Source: Venturia oleaginea (lineage: Eukaryota; Ascomycota; Dothideomycetes; Venturiales; Venturiaceae). Taken from it: 64,000 nucleotides of DNA. Below, piece by piece: positions 21,728 to 34,840 of the stretch (its first letter is position 1; each line of letters opens with the position of its first letter). The position numbers and the translations under genes are program-made. The notes beneath the pieces are model-generated. The model made no database searches, was not told where the DNA came from, and saw nothing but the letters and a program-made list of their open reading frames with translations. The stretch lies in contig JABMLP010000003.1 in the NCBI GenBank assembly GCA_013176395.1, positions 62,001 through 126,000 on the forward strand, given 5' to 3'.

Positions 21728-24526
21728 ATGGGCAAGTTTAACAGAGGCAATGTGAGATCACCAATTCAGTCTCTAGATATTCCACTAACTGATATATAGA
21801 AGCGCGGCGGCGGCGGACGTGGAGGAGGCCGTGGGCGAGGCGGTGGCGGTGGAGGCAGGTCGAACTGGGGTCCTCGTGCCGATTATCAAGAGGTGGAAAA
21901 GAAGAACGAGCTATTTGAGAAGCTGTACAATGAGCTCGGCGTGGTTCCAGAGGATGAACGCAAAGAGTTTTGGAACTCTCTTCGCAAGGAACTACCAAAC
22001 AGCTTCAGATTCGCTGGATCAAAAGGGTATGTCTCAATTGCGCATACCTGAGCTACTCAGGAATTCCTACAATTACTGACTTCGTCTGAGACATGCTCTG
22101 GCGGTCCAGCAGCGCCTCGTCGATTACTACGTTCCTCAAATCACCTCAGTACAGCACAATGGCGAGCTTGTCGAGCCTCCCCGACCTGTCGATTGGTTTC
22201 CAGAAAAGCTCGCATGGTCCATGACTACACCGAAGAACGTCGTTCGCAAATTCCCTCCTTTCGCCTCCTTCCAAAAATTCCTCGTCTCAGAAACCAGCGT
22301 CGGGAACATTAGTAGACAGGAAATTGTGAGCATGATCCCGCCATTGCTCATGGATGTGAGACCGGGCATGACTTGCTTGGACATGTGTGCAGCTCCTGGC
22401 AGCAAATCCGCTCAATTGATCGAGATGGTCCATGGAGGTGAAGAGGCCCGTATACGCAAGATTGTCCACGAGGCTGCTAAGGATCAGGAACGGGAGGCTA
22501 GTCCCGATGGGATCGAGGTCGAGCTTGATATCAAAACAGGAACCACACAAGACGAGGACAACTCCGATGATGGAAGAGCGACAGGCTTGCTCGTGGCCAA
22601 TGATGTGGAATATAGACGAGCTCAGATGCTAGTCCACCAAGTCAAACGCCTAAACTCTCCCAACATCGTAGTGACGAATCACGACGCCAGCCAGTTCCCG
22701 TCGATACGGATAACGTCTGACAGCGATCAGCCAAAGTATCTCAAATTCGATAGAATTCTTGCCGATGTTCCATGTTCTGGAGATGGAACATGCAGAAAAA
22801 ATCCCAATATCTGGAAGGACTGGATTCCGGGCAATGGTCTAGGCTTGCACAATATACAGGTGCGCATCCTGGTGCGCTCACTCCAAATGCTCAAGGTTGG
22901 CGGCCGAGTGGTCTATTCCACTTGTAGCATGAACCCGGTGGAGAACGAAGCCGTTGTCTCTGCAGCCATTTCAAGATGTGGTGGATCGACAAAGGTTTCA
23001 ATCATTGACTGCAGCAAAGATCTTCCAGGATTGAGGAGATCCCCGGGGTTTAAGCAATGGAAAATCATGGATAAATCTGGTCGCGTGTTTGGTTCCTGGA
23101 AGGAGGTCCAAGATGCGAAGGCTGAAGGAAAGGAAGACTTTATCCGACTTACCGAGACAATGTTCCCATATTCTGATTTAGCAGAGTCTGAGGTGCCTCC
23201 TTTCGAGCGATGCCTCAGACTTTACCCACATATGCAAGATACCGGTGGTTTCTTTGTCTGTGTATTGGAAAAACAGTCCGAAATCAAAGCTTTACCCGAG
23301 GCCAAGAAGGTTTCGCGCGCTGCAAAGCGCGGACGGGAAGTCGATGAGGACTCTGAAACTGCCGCTACGAAAAAGGCTAAGACCGAGGAGAAAGATGGAG
23401 ACGAGACCATGGCGGATGCTACTAGCAAAGAAGATCCAACTGACCTCCTACTATCTCATCTGAACGGCGCAGTCGAGAACGGAGAGCAGACTACAGTCGC
23501 TACCGAGGAGAGCAAGCCTGAGGAGATCGCGACAGAGAGGCCTAAGATAGAAGACGTGGAGGTCAAGGATGAGGTCATCGAACATGTTGAGGAGAAGACT
23601 TCAGCAGAGACACCGCGCAACGGACGAGGCTCCAACTCCAAGAAGTCCAGCCAAATCCACGAGGAACCATACAAATATCTACCAGCAGACCACCCGGAGC
23701 TTCTCAAGATCTACGAATTTTATCAGATCTCAAAACGCTTTCCAAAGGACAGATTCATGGTGCGCAATGCCACAGGCGAGCCAGTTAAGGCTATCTACTA
23801 CACGTCCACCCATGTACGAGACATTTTGAACGAGAACGAAGGCAGGGGCATGAAGTTTGTGCAAGCTGGAGTGAAGATGTTCATGAAACAGGACGCACAA
23901 GGACAAGATATTTGCAGATGGAGGATACAGTCCGAAGGTTTGTCTATATTGGAGCCGTGGGTTGGCGAAGACCGAATAGTGAGACTCTACAAGCGGTCAA
24001 CGCTGAAGAAACTACTCATCGAGATGTTTCCAAAGCTTTCGGGCGAAGCATGGAAAGAGATGGGTGAGATCGGCGAAAGGGTTCGGGACATTAGCATGGG
24101 ATGTTGCGTCTTGCGTGTCGAGGCCAGTGAAGTTGAAGATGGCTTCAAGTAAGTTCTGTCTGGACGTATAGCTGGACCATGACTAACATGTGGAACAGGG
24201 AGAGAATCGTGCTGCCACTTTGGAGAAGTATGCATTCACTGAATCTGATGTTGCCAAAGGAAGAACGCAAGGCCATGCTGCTCCGACTCTACAACGATAA
24301 CTCGGAACTCATTGATCACTCCAAGAATCGCGCAGATGAGGCTAAGGCCAGGGAGGCTGAGGCGAACGCTTTGACTAAGGAGGAAGAATCCACAACAACC
24401 GGCGCTGATGTTGATGGTGGTGTTCGGCTTGACGCAAAGGATCCCGCAGTTATCAAGTCGGAAGAGCCTACCTCCGAGACCGAGGAAGTACAAATCGAAG
24501 GAGAGAAGATTGAGACAGAGGCATGA
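21728..24526 (+). CDS. TRM4: tRNA (cytosine-5-)-methyltransferase, Trm4/NSUN2 type
   Basis: Methylates C5 of cytosines in tRNAs in the nucleus using S-adenosylmethionine. Four exons: 21,728-21,751, 21,800-22,026, 22,091-24,148 and 24,199-24,526, giving 878 residues in phase throughout. An Arg/Gly-rich N-terminus (GRGGGRGRGGG) follows the 8-codon first exon. The SAM-binding loop is CAAPGSKSAQL. The two catalytic cysteines lie in ADVPCSGDGTCRKN and YSTCSMNP, which is the NOL1/NOP2/Sun arrangement. Residues about 410-510 are an acidic, Lys/Glu-rich insert with KKAK-type nuclear signals. The C-terminal domain (WVGEDRIVRLYKRS, MFPKLSGEAWKEM) matches Trm4. The last intron contains a GACTAAC branch site. 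A 10-nt G tract lies 118 bp upstream. Confidence 0.93.
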
Positions 24527-26166
24527 GCTGGGGCCTCAGACTCTGATGGGGCCCAATTGCTTCATATACTTGGAGTTGGGCAAAATAATGGGAATTTATG
24601 GAGCCGTGTCTTGGCTTGAGGTCTCCGAATATTTAAGGCCAAAACGATCATGTATGTATGATATCAAGATAGAGAAACGATTCTAGTTACTGATATCTTC
24701 ACTTCCCGCAAGCCAGCTTGCTCGCCGGGACATTGCTCTTTCACCACGTTTCGTGTGCCCTCCAAGTTGCCATTGATTTCGGATGATGTTGAAGGTCGAG
24801 GAGATAACCTTGCTCAACCGGTTGCTTCGACAGACTCTCCAAAAATCAGGAGCTACTCACTCATCCACCACAAGCGTTCCTGCCTTCACGGCAGTTACAA
24901 AAACAACAACGGTGGCGTGCTTCGATCGCCGACATGCGGAACGGTCCACCTTTGCCACGCCCGTTCCGATCTGACAGCTCCACATGAATGATACAATTCG
25001 AGATCAACGCCAACAACACCATACGTTCACAGTTCATGCGCTGGAAATGAAGTCCCGCGTGTGGCGTTATGGCGCAGCTCAGCCCCACACAGACAGGAGG
25101 TTGAAAATGTGACAAGGCTCAGCAGCTGTTCTCTGCTGGAAGCTAGATGATAGGGTGCCAAACGGGCTTTTACTTAGCACGTTTCACGCCACTACTGTGT
25201 AGGGACGCCGTCTAATTATAATCATGTCCCGGTGCCTGACGGATTCACGCGAATGTTTCGTAAAAGTCATTGTTGCGATGAGTCGTTGTCGTTCTCGTGA
25301 GGCTTGAAAAGAACATGCAGCTTCTCCTTTATCCCACGTCGGAAACAGGAGCAGGTCCGTCACTCACACGCGCACAGGCCAGGGGATGGAGGGGATTGAT
25401 TGATCTTCTTCGGGAGAGGGAGCCGAGAGTGGTGGGATTGGGCGACGAAACTAGAGTGGTTATGTCTGTAGAGAGACAATCGACGTGATCCTTGACTCAC
25501 ATCATCCTGTATTTGACTGCTTTGACTGCATGTTCGTACATGAAGGACAGCTGCAACGCTCTGACAAACGGTGGGCATGGCCCAATTAGAGAGGGCCAGA
25601 TGGCTCTGAGGCTTCTGGCTACTTCGTTGGCAGGTGTAGCAGCCTATCGTTAATCGAGTCCCACAATGTGATTTGCAGCTCACCCCTGATAGCAAGCCGT
25701 GGACTGAGACTTCCAATTTCCTTCTTTCTTTTCGCGACAATCATTTCCTCGCCAAACACTCCAGTTCAAGCTTCCCTTCTTACCGATACGAGTACCGATA
25801 CCCTCGACGAGCCCGGCCTGCCCTATTTTATTTCCCCGTCCAATTGCTCTGTTTGCTCGTCAGTCGTCACAACTCTTTGCTCGCCAACTAATGCACTGGA
25901 GCGCAACGCGTCCGATACAACTTTTTCGACTCTACCGCATCCTTGCAGTAATACATCAACGTGTTATACCGCATCACTTCCACCTGCCAATTGGTGCTCT
26001 CGGCAACGAATTCATTGTTTCAACGACCCACAATTCCTCCCATGTCCTGCAAATCAAGGCAAATCGACTGCAACTACCAGAACAGCCCCTAGACTGCAGG
26101 AGAGCTCACAGCTTTGGCGAATGCTACAAACTACAATAACGACAAACCCGGCACACGATCGCTAAT
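24527..26166. other. Intergenic region; no supported gene
   Basis: This holds the TRM4 3' region and the promoter/leader of the next gene. The last 480 bp before 26,167 are CT-rich and then CA-rich, as in fungal leaders. An open frame of 165 codons there (25,668-26,165) starts with a hydrophobic stretch, but ends two bases before the next gene's ATG and shows no intron or family resemblance, so it is treated as leader sequence. Confidence 0.6.
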
Positions 26167-29100
26167 ATGCCATTCTTTTCAAATCTGTTCAAGCGGGATG
26201 CGTCCAGCAAGTCCAGGAAAAATGTCGCTCCGGGGAAAGACGTCGTACCGATCAAACCGCGATGGGAAGAGGCATGGTCGCGCAGAGAGGTGTCACCGGA
26301 AGAGGTTCAAGAACTCATCCACTATTGCTCCCAGGAAATGAAGTCAAGAGGTAAGCGTTCAGGCTTGTGCAACGGACCATCTAGGCTAATGTGAACTTGC
26401 AGCTCTGGATATGCCCTTCCTCCTCCTCCCATTCCGACCTGGCTCAGACCCCGTTGGCTCCAAGAGTTTCATACGCAACTTCTTCAGGGTACAATACGAT
26501 GGCACCTTTCGCCAGAACAAGCAAGCCATTCAACAGGAGGTTCGGCTTATGGATCCGTTGGTAGGCACATGCAATTGCCGCATAGAAGGACAACCCAGCT
26601 CACAAAATTTCACAGGTCCTCTGCAGTATCATGAAATGGTGTTGGAATAGGCTGCCCGGCGGAGTCGTGTCCTGGGAAACTTATGAGTTGTTTCGAACCG
26701 GTGAAATTGGTCAGTACTTGTTCTGAAACTGCATTGATATGTTTACCAACCAGCGATTGTAGATGCTTCAATGGCAAAGAATGCCTTCACGGTCTTCATT
26801 CCGATGAGCACTGAATCCGAGGCTCGCAAAAAGATCGTTTTTGACTTCTTCGACCTGCTAGCCGCAATCGCTGCGCGTGGAAAGACTAATGGTCTCGGCG
26901 GACGAAAGCTCTCAAGAATGGCCGGATGGTGGGCCTTTGAACACTCAGACAACGGAAAGGGGTTTGAGGGCGGCTACAAGTCATGGGCAACGTAAGTTTC
27001 GTGGATTGCTAACTCAAAAGCCAAGCTAATTACGAACAGCGCTGCGGATGCAACGAGTCATCTATTCTTCGCATATCTGCGTTCTCTTTCGCCCGATGCC
27101 ACTGGTGGTGTCAGTGGTATTTCTCGGCTTCCACGTTCGCTACAAGCTCTCCTTTCTCAAACAGAATATCCTCCCGAGACACCGACTTTGATGCTACAAC
27201 AGACGCCCAGGGTGGTTATGATCGTCAACACAGTATCCCCAACGCCTTTCGCCCTTCTTCGTCGCGCCAGAAACTTCGAATACCGGGATGATGACGAGGC
27301 TCTCCAGAAGTTCTCAGCATATGAGGATCCCGTGCAGACGTTGACGGAAGAGTGTAAACGTGTTTTAAACAGCATCTCGTCGATCAATCAGTCCACGATC
27401 CCAAACAACGATACAGCCGGTCAGCCAGTCCAGGAAGGTGCTTGGTCGAGATTCGAGGACATGGGCTTCTCTGGTCTCGCTGAAAGCCCTCAGAACCCTG
27501 GAGATTTGGCGAGCCCAAAGGACACTAATGGCATTAGATCTGCTGGCGATTCAAGAGTGGATGATGGAGCACGGCCAACAACACCATCTTGGGCAGACTT
27601 CTTGTCTTCTGGATTTCCTAACGACCGCAGTCCCAGTCTCCTCCCACCAGACAAAGCGCTTCCACTGCCTCTGTCCGAACAACCGCGCGGACACAGTTCT
27701 CAATCGCATGTGCGACCTGGCAAGCACGAAGATCTCGAGCCTGGCGAGTTGGCGAGCATTCACTCATTTGATCTTGACGAGACCTTTTGGTGGGTTTGGA
27801 TGACCAGCCTCGCAGGCGAGGAGACTCCTGAGCGCAAGGCTGTTTTCGGTCGCTGCGCATTGATTGAGACTCAAATATCAGGCGCACACTGGTTTGTGAT
27901 TGAAGAACAAATCAAAGGTGCTTCACCCGGCCAAGACGAGGGCGTCTATCTTGCCGAGAAGAAGAGCAGGTTTAGTTGGACCAAGCGCGGCCGTCTTGGG
28001 AGACGTAAGACTATTGCGAAGAAGCCTGACAACAAGGCTCTCGTTGAAGAACCTTACAACCGCACGGCGACTGGAACGCCATCTAGCAGGATCGCGCCCG
28101 ACCAGCATCGTAAGATCAAGGAGACCGCGGCCCGTCTCAAGAACCAGAACTTGAAGGGTGGCGAGAATGCTCAGCGACGCGGTCGCATGGACGACTCTGA
28201 CTCGCAAAAGACCAACAGTGTGCTGACCTTGCAGCCAGCTATTCTAAGTGAAGCCGCACCTGCCATGAAATGGGCAAAGGACTTTGACAAGGAAATTGTT
28301 CGGGCGACATATCTTGGTGATCCAATTGCCGGCACAGGCTCAAGCACGAACCTCACCATTCCGCGACCAAATGGGGCTTCTCCCAACTATGGAGGTTCGT
28401 CTACCAATCTTCGACGTGAACTGTCCAATCGTGAGTTGCCCTCTCTGCCAAAGGAGGCTTCGGCACCTGCATCTCCAGTACAGCGCAAACCTGTCAGGTC
28501 TCCTAGTCCTCCCGCGACACCTCCTCGTGCTTTCAGTCCGGAGATTTCACCAGAGCCCGAACTCCCAGTTGAATTGCAAGAAAAGCCCAAGCTTGATAAT
28601 GGTGCTCAGCATCCAGCACATCGTCCTTCAGCTTCTCCAGAACCCGTAAGAAACTCAAGCATGGACAAGCAGAACAAGGCAGAACCGAGCAGTGGTCTGA
28701 AGAAGTTCTGGGGTCGCAAGCAGAAGCCTTCACCTTCTACACCAGAAAAGGCTCCTTCTGTCGTCGAAGAACCACCTCACAAGCATCAAAAGTCCCCTCA
28801 AATGAGTGTGCCGATCGAGATTCCATCTTACAAAGAGCCGACGCCAGAGCCCTCTATCGCAGAACCTTCGCCTGCTCCGAGCTTCACTCACCAGACGCCT
28901 GACCCATATCATGAAAGCCCTCAAGTTCCTCATGGCACGAGTCCTCGCCATGATACCTCCACAATCGGCAGCAAAGAACAACAAGCTGCTGACCATGAAT
29001 TCTCCCGCTTCGATCAAGGGCCCCTTGATGCACCTGCTTTCGTTCCTGAGGACATCACTCCGGAGCAATCTGTGGTCGCTGTATCGCCACTAACACAGTC

Positions 29101-29623
29101 CACTCCACTCAAGGCGCCGACACGTGGAATACCCGATCTTGGTGCTCCATCACCGGTTCGCGAGGCAGCACCCACTCCGTCGCCAGCACCAACGCCAGCG
29201 CCTTTCCATGCACTAAGCAAGGCAACGAGCAGGATACCGGTAGTCCCAATTGGTCGTTCCGCTCCTGGTCCAAGATCTCTGGCCTCTGACTCCACCTCTG
29301 ACGACTCGGCCGACGCTACCCCTCGTGATGACAAAGTGCTAGATCGATGGGCGCAGATCAGGAAGAACGCTGCAGACCGCGCTCAGAGACTTAGTGAAGA
29401 GCAATCTGGACGCAGTCATACTGCCAGCCAAAGCGCGAAAACCGATGCTGACGAGGGTGACACCAGTGGTGAAGAAACCATCGAATCCCGTGTTGCTCGT
29501 ATCAAGGCTCGCGTTGCTGAGCTCACAGGTACGCCGTCATATCCACTTCGTTGACGATTTGGCAATGCTAACATCGCGATAGGAAACATGGAAGGACCAA
29601 ATGCGCCCGTCACTCGGCGGTGA
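26167..29623 (+). CDS. Msb1/Mug8-domain polarity protein (DUF1708)
   Basis: Fungal protein with an N-terminal Msb1/Mug8 domain, RhoGAP-like in fold; yeast Msb1 helps Cdc42/Rho signalling in polarised growth. Six exons: 26,167-26,350, 26,403-26,560, 26,616-26,709, 26,754-26,991, 27,040-29,528 and 29,583-29,623, giving 1,067 residues in phase. Family hallmarks are PEEVQELIHYCSQEMKSR, ALDMPFLLLPFRPGS, CSIMKWCWNRLPGGVVSWE, FFDLLAAIAARGKTNGLGG and RMAGWWAFEH. The second half is Pro/Ser-rich and probably disordered, with SH3-ligand-like proline runs (SPSPPATPPRA, PTPSPAPTPAP). The tail has a short coiled coil (ESRVARIKARVAEL). Action at the cell cortex or hyphal tip is inferred from the family. Confidence 0.9.
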
Positions 29624-31588
29624 GCCATTTCGTCACGTACAGTATGCATCCCAGGCGCCTTAATATCGTAGCTTGATATGCTGACAGTCGCAGGAATAAA
29701 ATAATCATCCCGCTGCACATACATGATACCCACAGCCTTTAGACCAGTACATCGGCGTCCAAATATGCTCTTGTCAGAAAACACACGCCAGTATCTTCTT
29801 TAATCTTTTCTTTTTTTCGCGCACATGTAGTTGCCCTCTCGCCAGATTGAAATTTGGCTGGCATACAGTTTGTTGGTTTTGTCTTCCTCATCTCTTCACA
29901 GCAAGCAAGCACGCAACCACACCCTAACCTAATTTTTATGATACCAGATTGCTTAGCGTCTAATTCTTTACTTGCTCTTTCGAAATGTTCGGTTTGATTT
30001 TTTCTGTTGTTGTTGGTGGACGGCGGTATTTATATAGTGGAGGCGCTCTCAATTCTTCCCTGGCCCATGTAATGATTTTCTCTTTGCTGAGAGGAACTAG
30101 TGCGATGGGATTGAGTGGGTCGCTGTGGATAGAGGAAGAGATGTGTTGATGATATACCCGGCGTTAATGCTTTCTCCTCTACCATACCACGCTTTTAGCC
30201 TTTCCCCCTTCTTTCGTTGTTGTAGGAGGCGCATTTGAATGATGCTGGCGAGCGCTGTGATTTCTTTGTTGAGAAGGGATGGATGGATTGAGGGGGTAGA
30301 TATCAAATACTTTCAGATGGGGATTTGGAAGAGTGGAGGGATTGTGGTGCTTAATAGCTATACATGGAATGGACTATTGTTGTTGTTGATTCATGTTTGC
30401 TCCTCTCTTTATATACTGTGATTGCATGTTGCGTGGCTTGCTAAGCATGGAGAAAGATTGTGAAAAACGTACAGCCTTTAGGGGGGTGCAATTGTCACTC
30501 TGACGAATCTAGCAATTCACCGGAGGGTATTCGACAGTCCCAAAACCGTGTACTTGAAAAAAAAAAAAAAACTATACTGTAAACTTGATGATTATTGATG
30601 TTCAACGCTACACGCTTTTTCATAGTAATCGTTGTCATCCATATACTCTCTACCACCCCATCCCGCCGCTGTAAAAAGAAAACTGTAAAGATATTATATT
30701 AGCTCTATCTACTTCCCTTCCATATCCCGACCGACCATCTCCGATTCCTATCTTCCCAACACAAGCTACCAGGAAAAAAAAAGAGACTAATTATAGGAAT
30801 ATTTTCCTTTGGGCGTTATATTCGTTGTTGCTGGGGCACGTTTCAGTATCCGTCCGATTTTTTTGTGATGAAGTGTATTCACGACCTTATCGTCTTTGCG
30901 ATTTCTTGGGGTATTTTGCGGTGGGCATCGTGGTCTCTTTGTGGGCTAAAAATTAATTTTTTTTGGACTTTTGTGTGTGGGGTTCTTTTCTTGCGTTGTT
31001 GGGAGGTTGGTGGGGGTGGTTTGTTTGGTGGAGATGATGGTTGTGGTGGGGAGAGAAGGATGGTGGGGGGTCAAGATGGATGTTATGATATCTAGGGCAG
31101 GAATGTGGATGTGAGCTTTGTAGATACGAGTGGGGGTCTTCTGGTTTGCAGAGACTTTTTTTTTTTTTTCCTGGTTCAAGCGGTGGGAATAGTGGTAATA
31201 TCACTTGTTGTGTCTTTTTGGTTTCTTTACGTCTTCAATCAAGTATTGCTCTCTACTTGGTTGTTGATGTGGAGGGATGTAGAGGCTAATCCGATCTTAG
31301 TCCCGAGCCAGATGCTACTGCACATTGAAAGATAGAATGTTGTTGATAGCTATGTCAATTCTTTGAGTCTTCTTTCCATGCAGTGTCATAATTCGGGTGA
31401 GATATGCGTGATACCATGATTTCGGATTGATATCAACCTTAGTCGCTCAGCTGTGTATAAAGATGCAGGATCTTTCAGCCAATTCAAACAAGGAAAGAAC
31501 TCTCTTTTAACGATAGAGGAATCAAGGCTGATCAGGACAGTACCTTTTAAACATCTAAGACATGATATTCATTGGTGGGTTGTTATTG

Positions 31589-31590
<2 letters not shown>
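29624..31590. other. Gene-free intergenic region
   Basis: About 2 kb with no supported gene. The first 700 bp look like 3' untranslated sequence. A 14-base A run lies near 30,556. From 30,950 to 31,260 the plus strand is strongly G/T-rich (TGGGGGTGGTTTGTTTGGTGG) with a T run of about 13 near 31,157. Open frames here follow that composition and have no protein character. Confidence 0.55.
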
Positions 31591-31622
<32 letters not shown>

Positions 31623-31623
31623 T
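31591..31623. repeat. GATT microsatellite beside pogo copy 3
   Basis: Eight consecutive GATT/ATTG tetranucleotides followed by TTTATCCTA. The TA of CCTA is the target site of the adjacent pogo insertion. The same junction in reverse (TAGGATAAAATCAATCAATC) occurs at 12,451, without a transposon next to it. Confidence 0.9.
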
Positions 31624-31630
31624 TATCCTA

Positions 31631-32745
31631 ACGTAGTCTATAGGCCTATGCGCCATATATGCCTGTGCGCCAACCCCACCGAGTATTCTTACAAAAAACG
31701 TATATATTTCAACAACACCGCCATCTATAACAGTAATATACATTTTAATTGGTTCTTTGACGCTCTGGGCAGATCCTAGCATTATGCTCAAGCGACTGGC
31801 ATACGCTGCACTTTGGTGGTGCTCGTTGCCGTACCTGAGCAGGTACATTTTCAACCCCCTCAGTAGGCGTATTCTGCTAGCCACCAGAGACCTATCTCGT
31901 TGGTTGTCCAGCCGTTCTCGCTCACGCCAATTGCCCAATCTGGTGGTAGGATCCCGTCTGAATACCAGGCTGCCTGGTGCATTACTGCCTCGAAAATAAC
32001 GAGCGGAGGGATTGGAAACCCTTTCGCACAAATAGCCTCAATAACCGTAACCCACTCACGGTTGCCTGGCTGCGTTGTCCTCGGTCTCCCAGCCTTATCT
32101 GCTCCTGCAACAACCTTTGCAGTTGAAATTACCCCCATCTGAAAACCAGTCTCGTCAAAATTGTAGATATCGTCATCGAGGATGCCATGCTCAGCTTGTG
32201 TACGTCGTGCGCGTTCAAACCAGGCTCGAATCAGGTCTAGGTCTTCGCATTTTGCTCGCTGGTAGTCGTACTTGCGGTTGTACTTCGATTTTAGTACGTC
32301 GTGGCGGTTAATAAAGTTGCGTACCCAGCATTGGCCTGCAGAGACGAGTTGGTCATGTTGACTGGCTAAAAGGCTTGCCATAGTCCGTACGGCGGCAACA
32401 GTAGGTGGCATACCGCGTTCATCCATTGAAAGTATACGCTGTACAAGGTACTCCTCTTCGGTGGGTGTAAGGAGGCGGTTTTTCGCGGTAGAACCAAGTC
32501 GTGGTTGAGTACCAGCAATACGGCGTTGCAGGGTATCTCGTGGGACGTCATAGGCTTGCGCGGTAGCTCTATAGCTTTGAAAATCGCCGTTTTTATAGGC
32601 TTGAACAGCTAGTTCAAGCCTACCTTCTCGGTGTAAGGCCTCTTGTCGTTGTGGCGGTACCCTCTCGTGTGGTAATGGAGGAACGCGTCGCGTTTGGTAG
32701 GGTTGGCGCACAGGCATATATGGCGCATAGGCCTATAGACTACGT
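31631..32745 (-). mobile_element. Fot1/pogo DNA transposon, copy 3 (internally deleted)
   Basis: A 1,115 bp element with ends ACGTAGTCTATAGGCCTATG and its inverse, extending with GCGCCATATATGCCTGTGCGCC. It is flanked by TA at 31,629-31,630 and 32,746-32,747. The transposase reads on the minus strand and its ATG lies inside the right inverted end. The C-terminal part of the gene is missing and replaced by about 200 bp before the left end. It is a different family from copies 1 and 2. Confidence 0.9.
31860..32717 (-). pseudogene. Truncated Fot1/pogo transposase
   Basis: The open frame of 285 codons contains the HTH/CENP-B-like region (RLLTPTEEEYLVQRILSMDE), the KYNRKYDYQRAKCEDLDLI linker, DDIYNFDETGFQMG and GNREWVTVIEAICAKG. 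It ends after TNEIGLWWLAEYAY, just where the DDE catalytic part (DGHxSH and beyond) should follow. No frameshift lies in the part retained. It could still produce a DNA-binding fragment. Confidence 0.87.
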
Positions 32746-33005
32746 TAATGGGGATTAGTGTGCACAAGTGGTAGGGATGTATAAAGACGCTGAACATGGA
32801 ACATAAGCTCTCGAGATGATTAAACGGTTTCGGAAAGGGTCGCTGAATACTGCTTTAGTCGACGGATTAACACTGATATTCCAAATAGCTTCTTGTCGTC
32901 TTTGGCAGAAACTTCTTTAAACTTTACTTCCTCTCCTAAACCCTTTCGGAGACATCTCCTTCGTAACCGTTCTCGTCGGTCTTCTCTGCTGAAATTGCTC
33001 TATCA

Positions 33006-34352
33006 TTACATCAATATGGAACGTCCAAAACACGCCGCCGTTCTCCACATCTGGACAATCTTACTCTCCGTACACCAAGGCACGCTCCCAGAACTAAGAT
33101 AAGGCGCCATATCAGGACTATTTCGTTCTTGCAACAACGTCATCTTCCGATTAAACACAATCTCATTCTTCTCTTTGAGTATCTCCTTGGCCTCGCTCTG
33201 TCTTCGAATCTCGTCGTGTGTTTTACGATATTGGTGGCGCACAAATAGCCACCAGACTGTAAGGGCGGGGAGAGTTAGGATGGCAGAGATGACGCAGTAG
33301 AGCCATATCCAGCGTGAGACGACGGAGGAGGAATTGTCGGGGTTTGAAATCGAAAAAAGAGGCGGAGAATAAGGTCTGCCTAGGTCAGCGAGAGTCTTAG
33401 CCGTCAAAGAGGTGATACTGGCTTGCTTACAGCGGTGAATGTTCCCAGCAGAAATAGCATAATTACGAGAGCTATGATGCGCATGTCCGTACTATCCCTT
33501 CGTGTTAGGTGGGCGATTTTGCGACTTTCGTCCGCTATTCGACGGGATTGTTCCATCGCTTCCATGTTCAGTCGGCTATCCCTTTGGTTGATGAGGCTGT
33601 ACATCTGAAAGATATTGTTATCGGCAGTTCGACCGATTTGCGACGGGGGCGAATAAGACTTACTGTTTGAACTTGCCCCTGTGCTGACGCCTTGGTAGGT
33701 TGCACTTTTGTCCCTATACCTCTCAAAAGCTGGCCGATGATTCTTAACCGTTGGTGACAGCAGCTGAATTCGCTAGTCTTGTTTTCTCCTTGTACACCAC
33801 GGGCTTCGGTGATATAGTGGTCTAGAGTCGTGATCGCATCAATGAATAGATTCTGCATTGTACAAACAGCGTCAATCCCTGCGCAAGCATCTGAAAGACT
33901 GGTCAGTACATGAGTGATGATCTCTAAATCAAGTATATCTTCCTGTTCGTTATGATGTGTCACTATACTTCCAAATCGATGAAGGCTTTCAAGCCTGTTT
34001 TCTGCGCAATTTGCAGTAACCGGCTTCGATGCGCTTCGGAGTCTTTGGACAGAACGTCTACGGCTCGGTCCATGAGAATCGATGGCAGTAGGACATAGAA
34101 CGGATCATGGCCTTGATATGCTCTGAGGTAGCCTATCAAAACCTCAACTTCATCGGATTGAAGACCCATGAGAAAAGCATAGGTGGTATTCGTGGCAATA
34201 TCGTGAGACACAGCCATGGCATATTGCCATTCTCTTCTCAAATTTGTGCGCAACAGCAAACCTGAGACCTAGTTCAGCTGCTAAAACAGTGCGAATGGAG
34301 ATGTGTACTAACTATGAGTCGATTCATGATGTTCAGATCCAAATCTCATCAT
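33006..34352 (-). pseudogene. CorA-like two-TM fungal protein, apparent 1 nt frameshift
   Basis: Member of a lineage-expanded fungal family with a C-terminal CorA-like membrane hairpin; function unknown. Proposed exons: 34,352-34,313, 34,261-33,969, 33,921-33,664, 33,604-33,431 and 33,375-33,006. The 33,968-33,922 intron has a weak acceptor. The helical stretch LINQRDSRLNMEAMEQSRRIA and the RDSTDMRIIALVIMLFLLGTF segment are diagnostic and include TM1. After the last intron, TLFSASFFDFK matches the family in one frame. The following SSVVSRWIWLYCVISAILTLP (TM2) is in the next frame, and the switch falls in a CCCC run at 33,339-33,342. Either the gene is dead, or this is an assembly error. The total length is 1 nt off a multiple of three, as expected. 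Confidence 0.75.
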
Positions 34353-34840
34353 TCCTAAACAGCTGCTCTAAAATATCATCCTCCATCGCAAGACATGAGT
34401 ATCAGCGAGTGTGAAGAGCCACAGCCTGACGCAGAATAACGCCGGAAGGTTGCAGATTCACATCGATTGAAGAGGTGTGAGTGGGAGCTCGTACCGCATT
34501 GCGTCGTGGTTTGCAGAATGCTTGTACTCGAAGACCAATTGGTCGCAAGCATATGCAGGCTGTCATGCTTTTGATTCTAAGCTTGGCAGTGTGGAGGCTG
34601 AGAGTGGAAGGCATCTCTTAGGCAAAATGGGTTCTGATTTAGGTATATATAATGCTAGCTCCTAAAGGGCGTCTCAGCACTCCAGAACATCCGTATCAGA
34701 ACTAAAATTCGGCAAACCTCGTTTGGTACATCGGAAGAACAAGCAGCCGTGAAAGTCGCTCGAGAAACCGTGAGTGGTAACATTGTAGAGTCTTTACAGA
34801 GGCAGGGGGCAACGATTTTCATACCAATTTCCTCTGCGGT

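Noticed and set aside
25668..26165. 165-codon open frame with a signal-peptide-like start and eight or more Cys, suggesting a small secreted protein
   Set aside because: It ends two bases before the Msb1-like gene's ATG, in CT-rich then CA-rich leader sequence. There is no sign of splicing or family match, so it is more likely the leader of the downstream gene.
30865..31204. Open frames in the G/T-rich stretch, including His/Pro-rich minus-strand peptides
   Set aside because: Low-complexity composition produces them on both strands; there is no protein family signal.
31555..32031. 158-codon minus-strand frame overlapping pogo copy 3
   Set aside because: It runs through the microsatellite and antiparallel transposase frames. 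The transposase frame at 31,860-32,717 explains the sequence.
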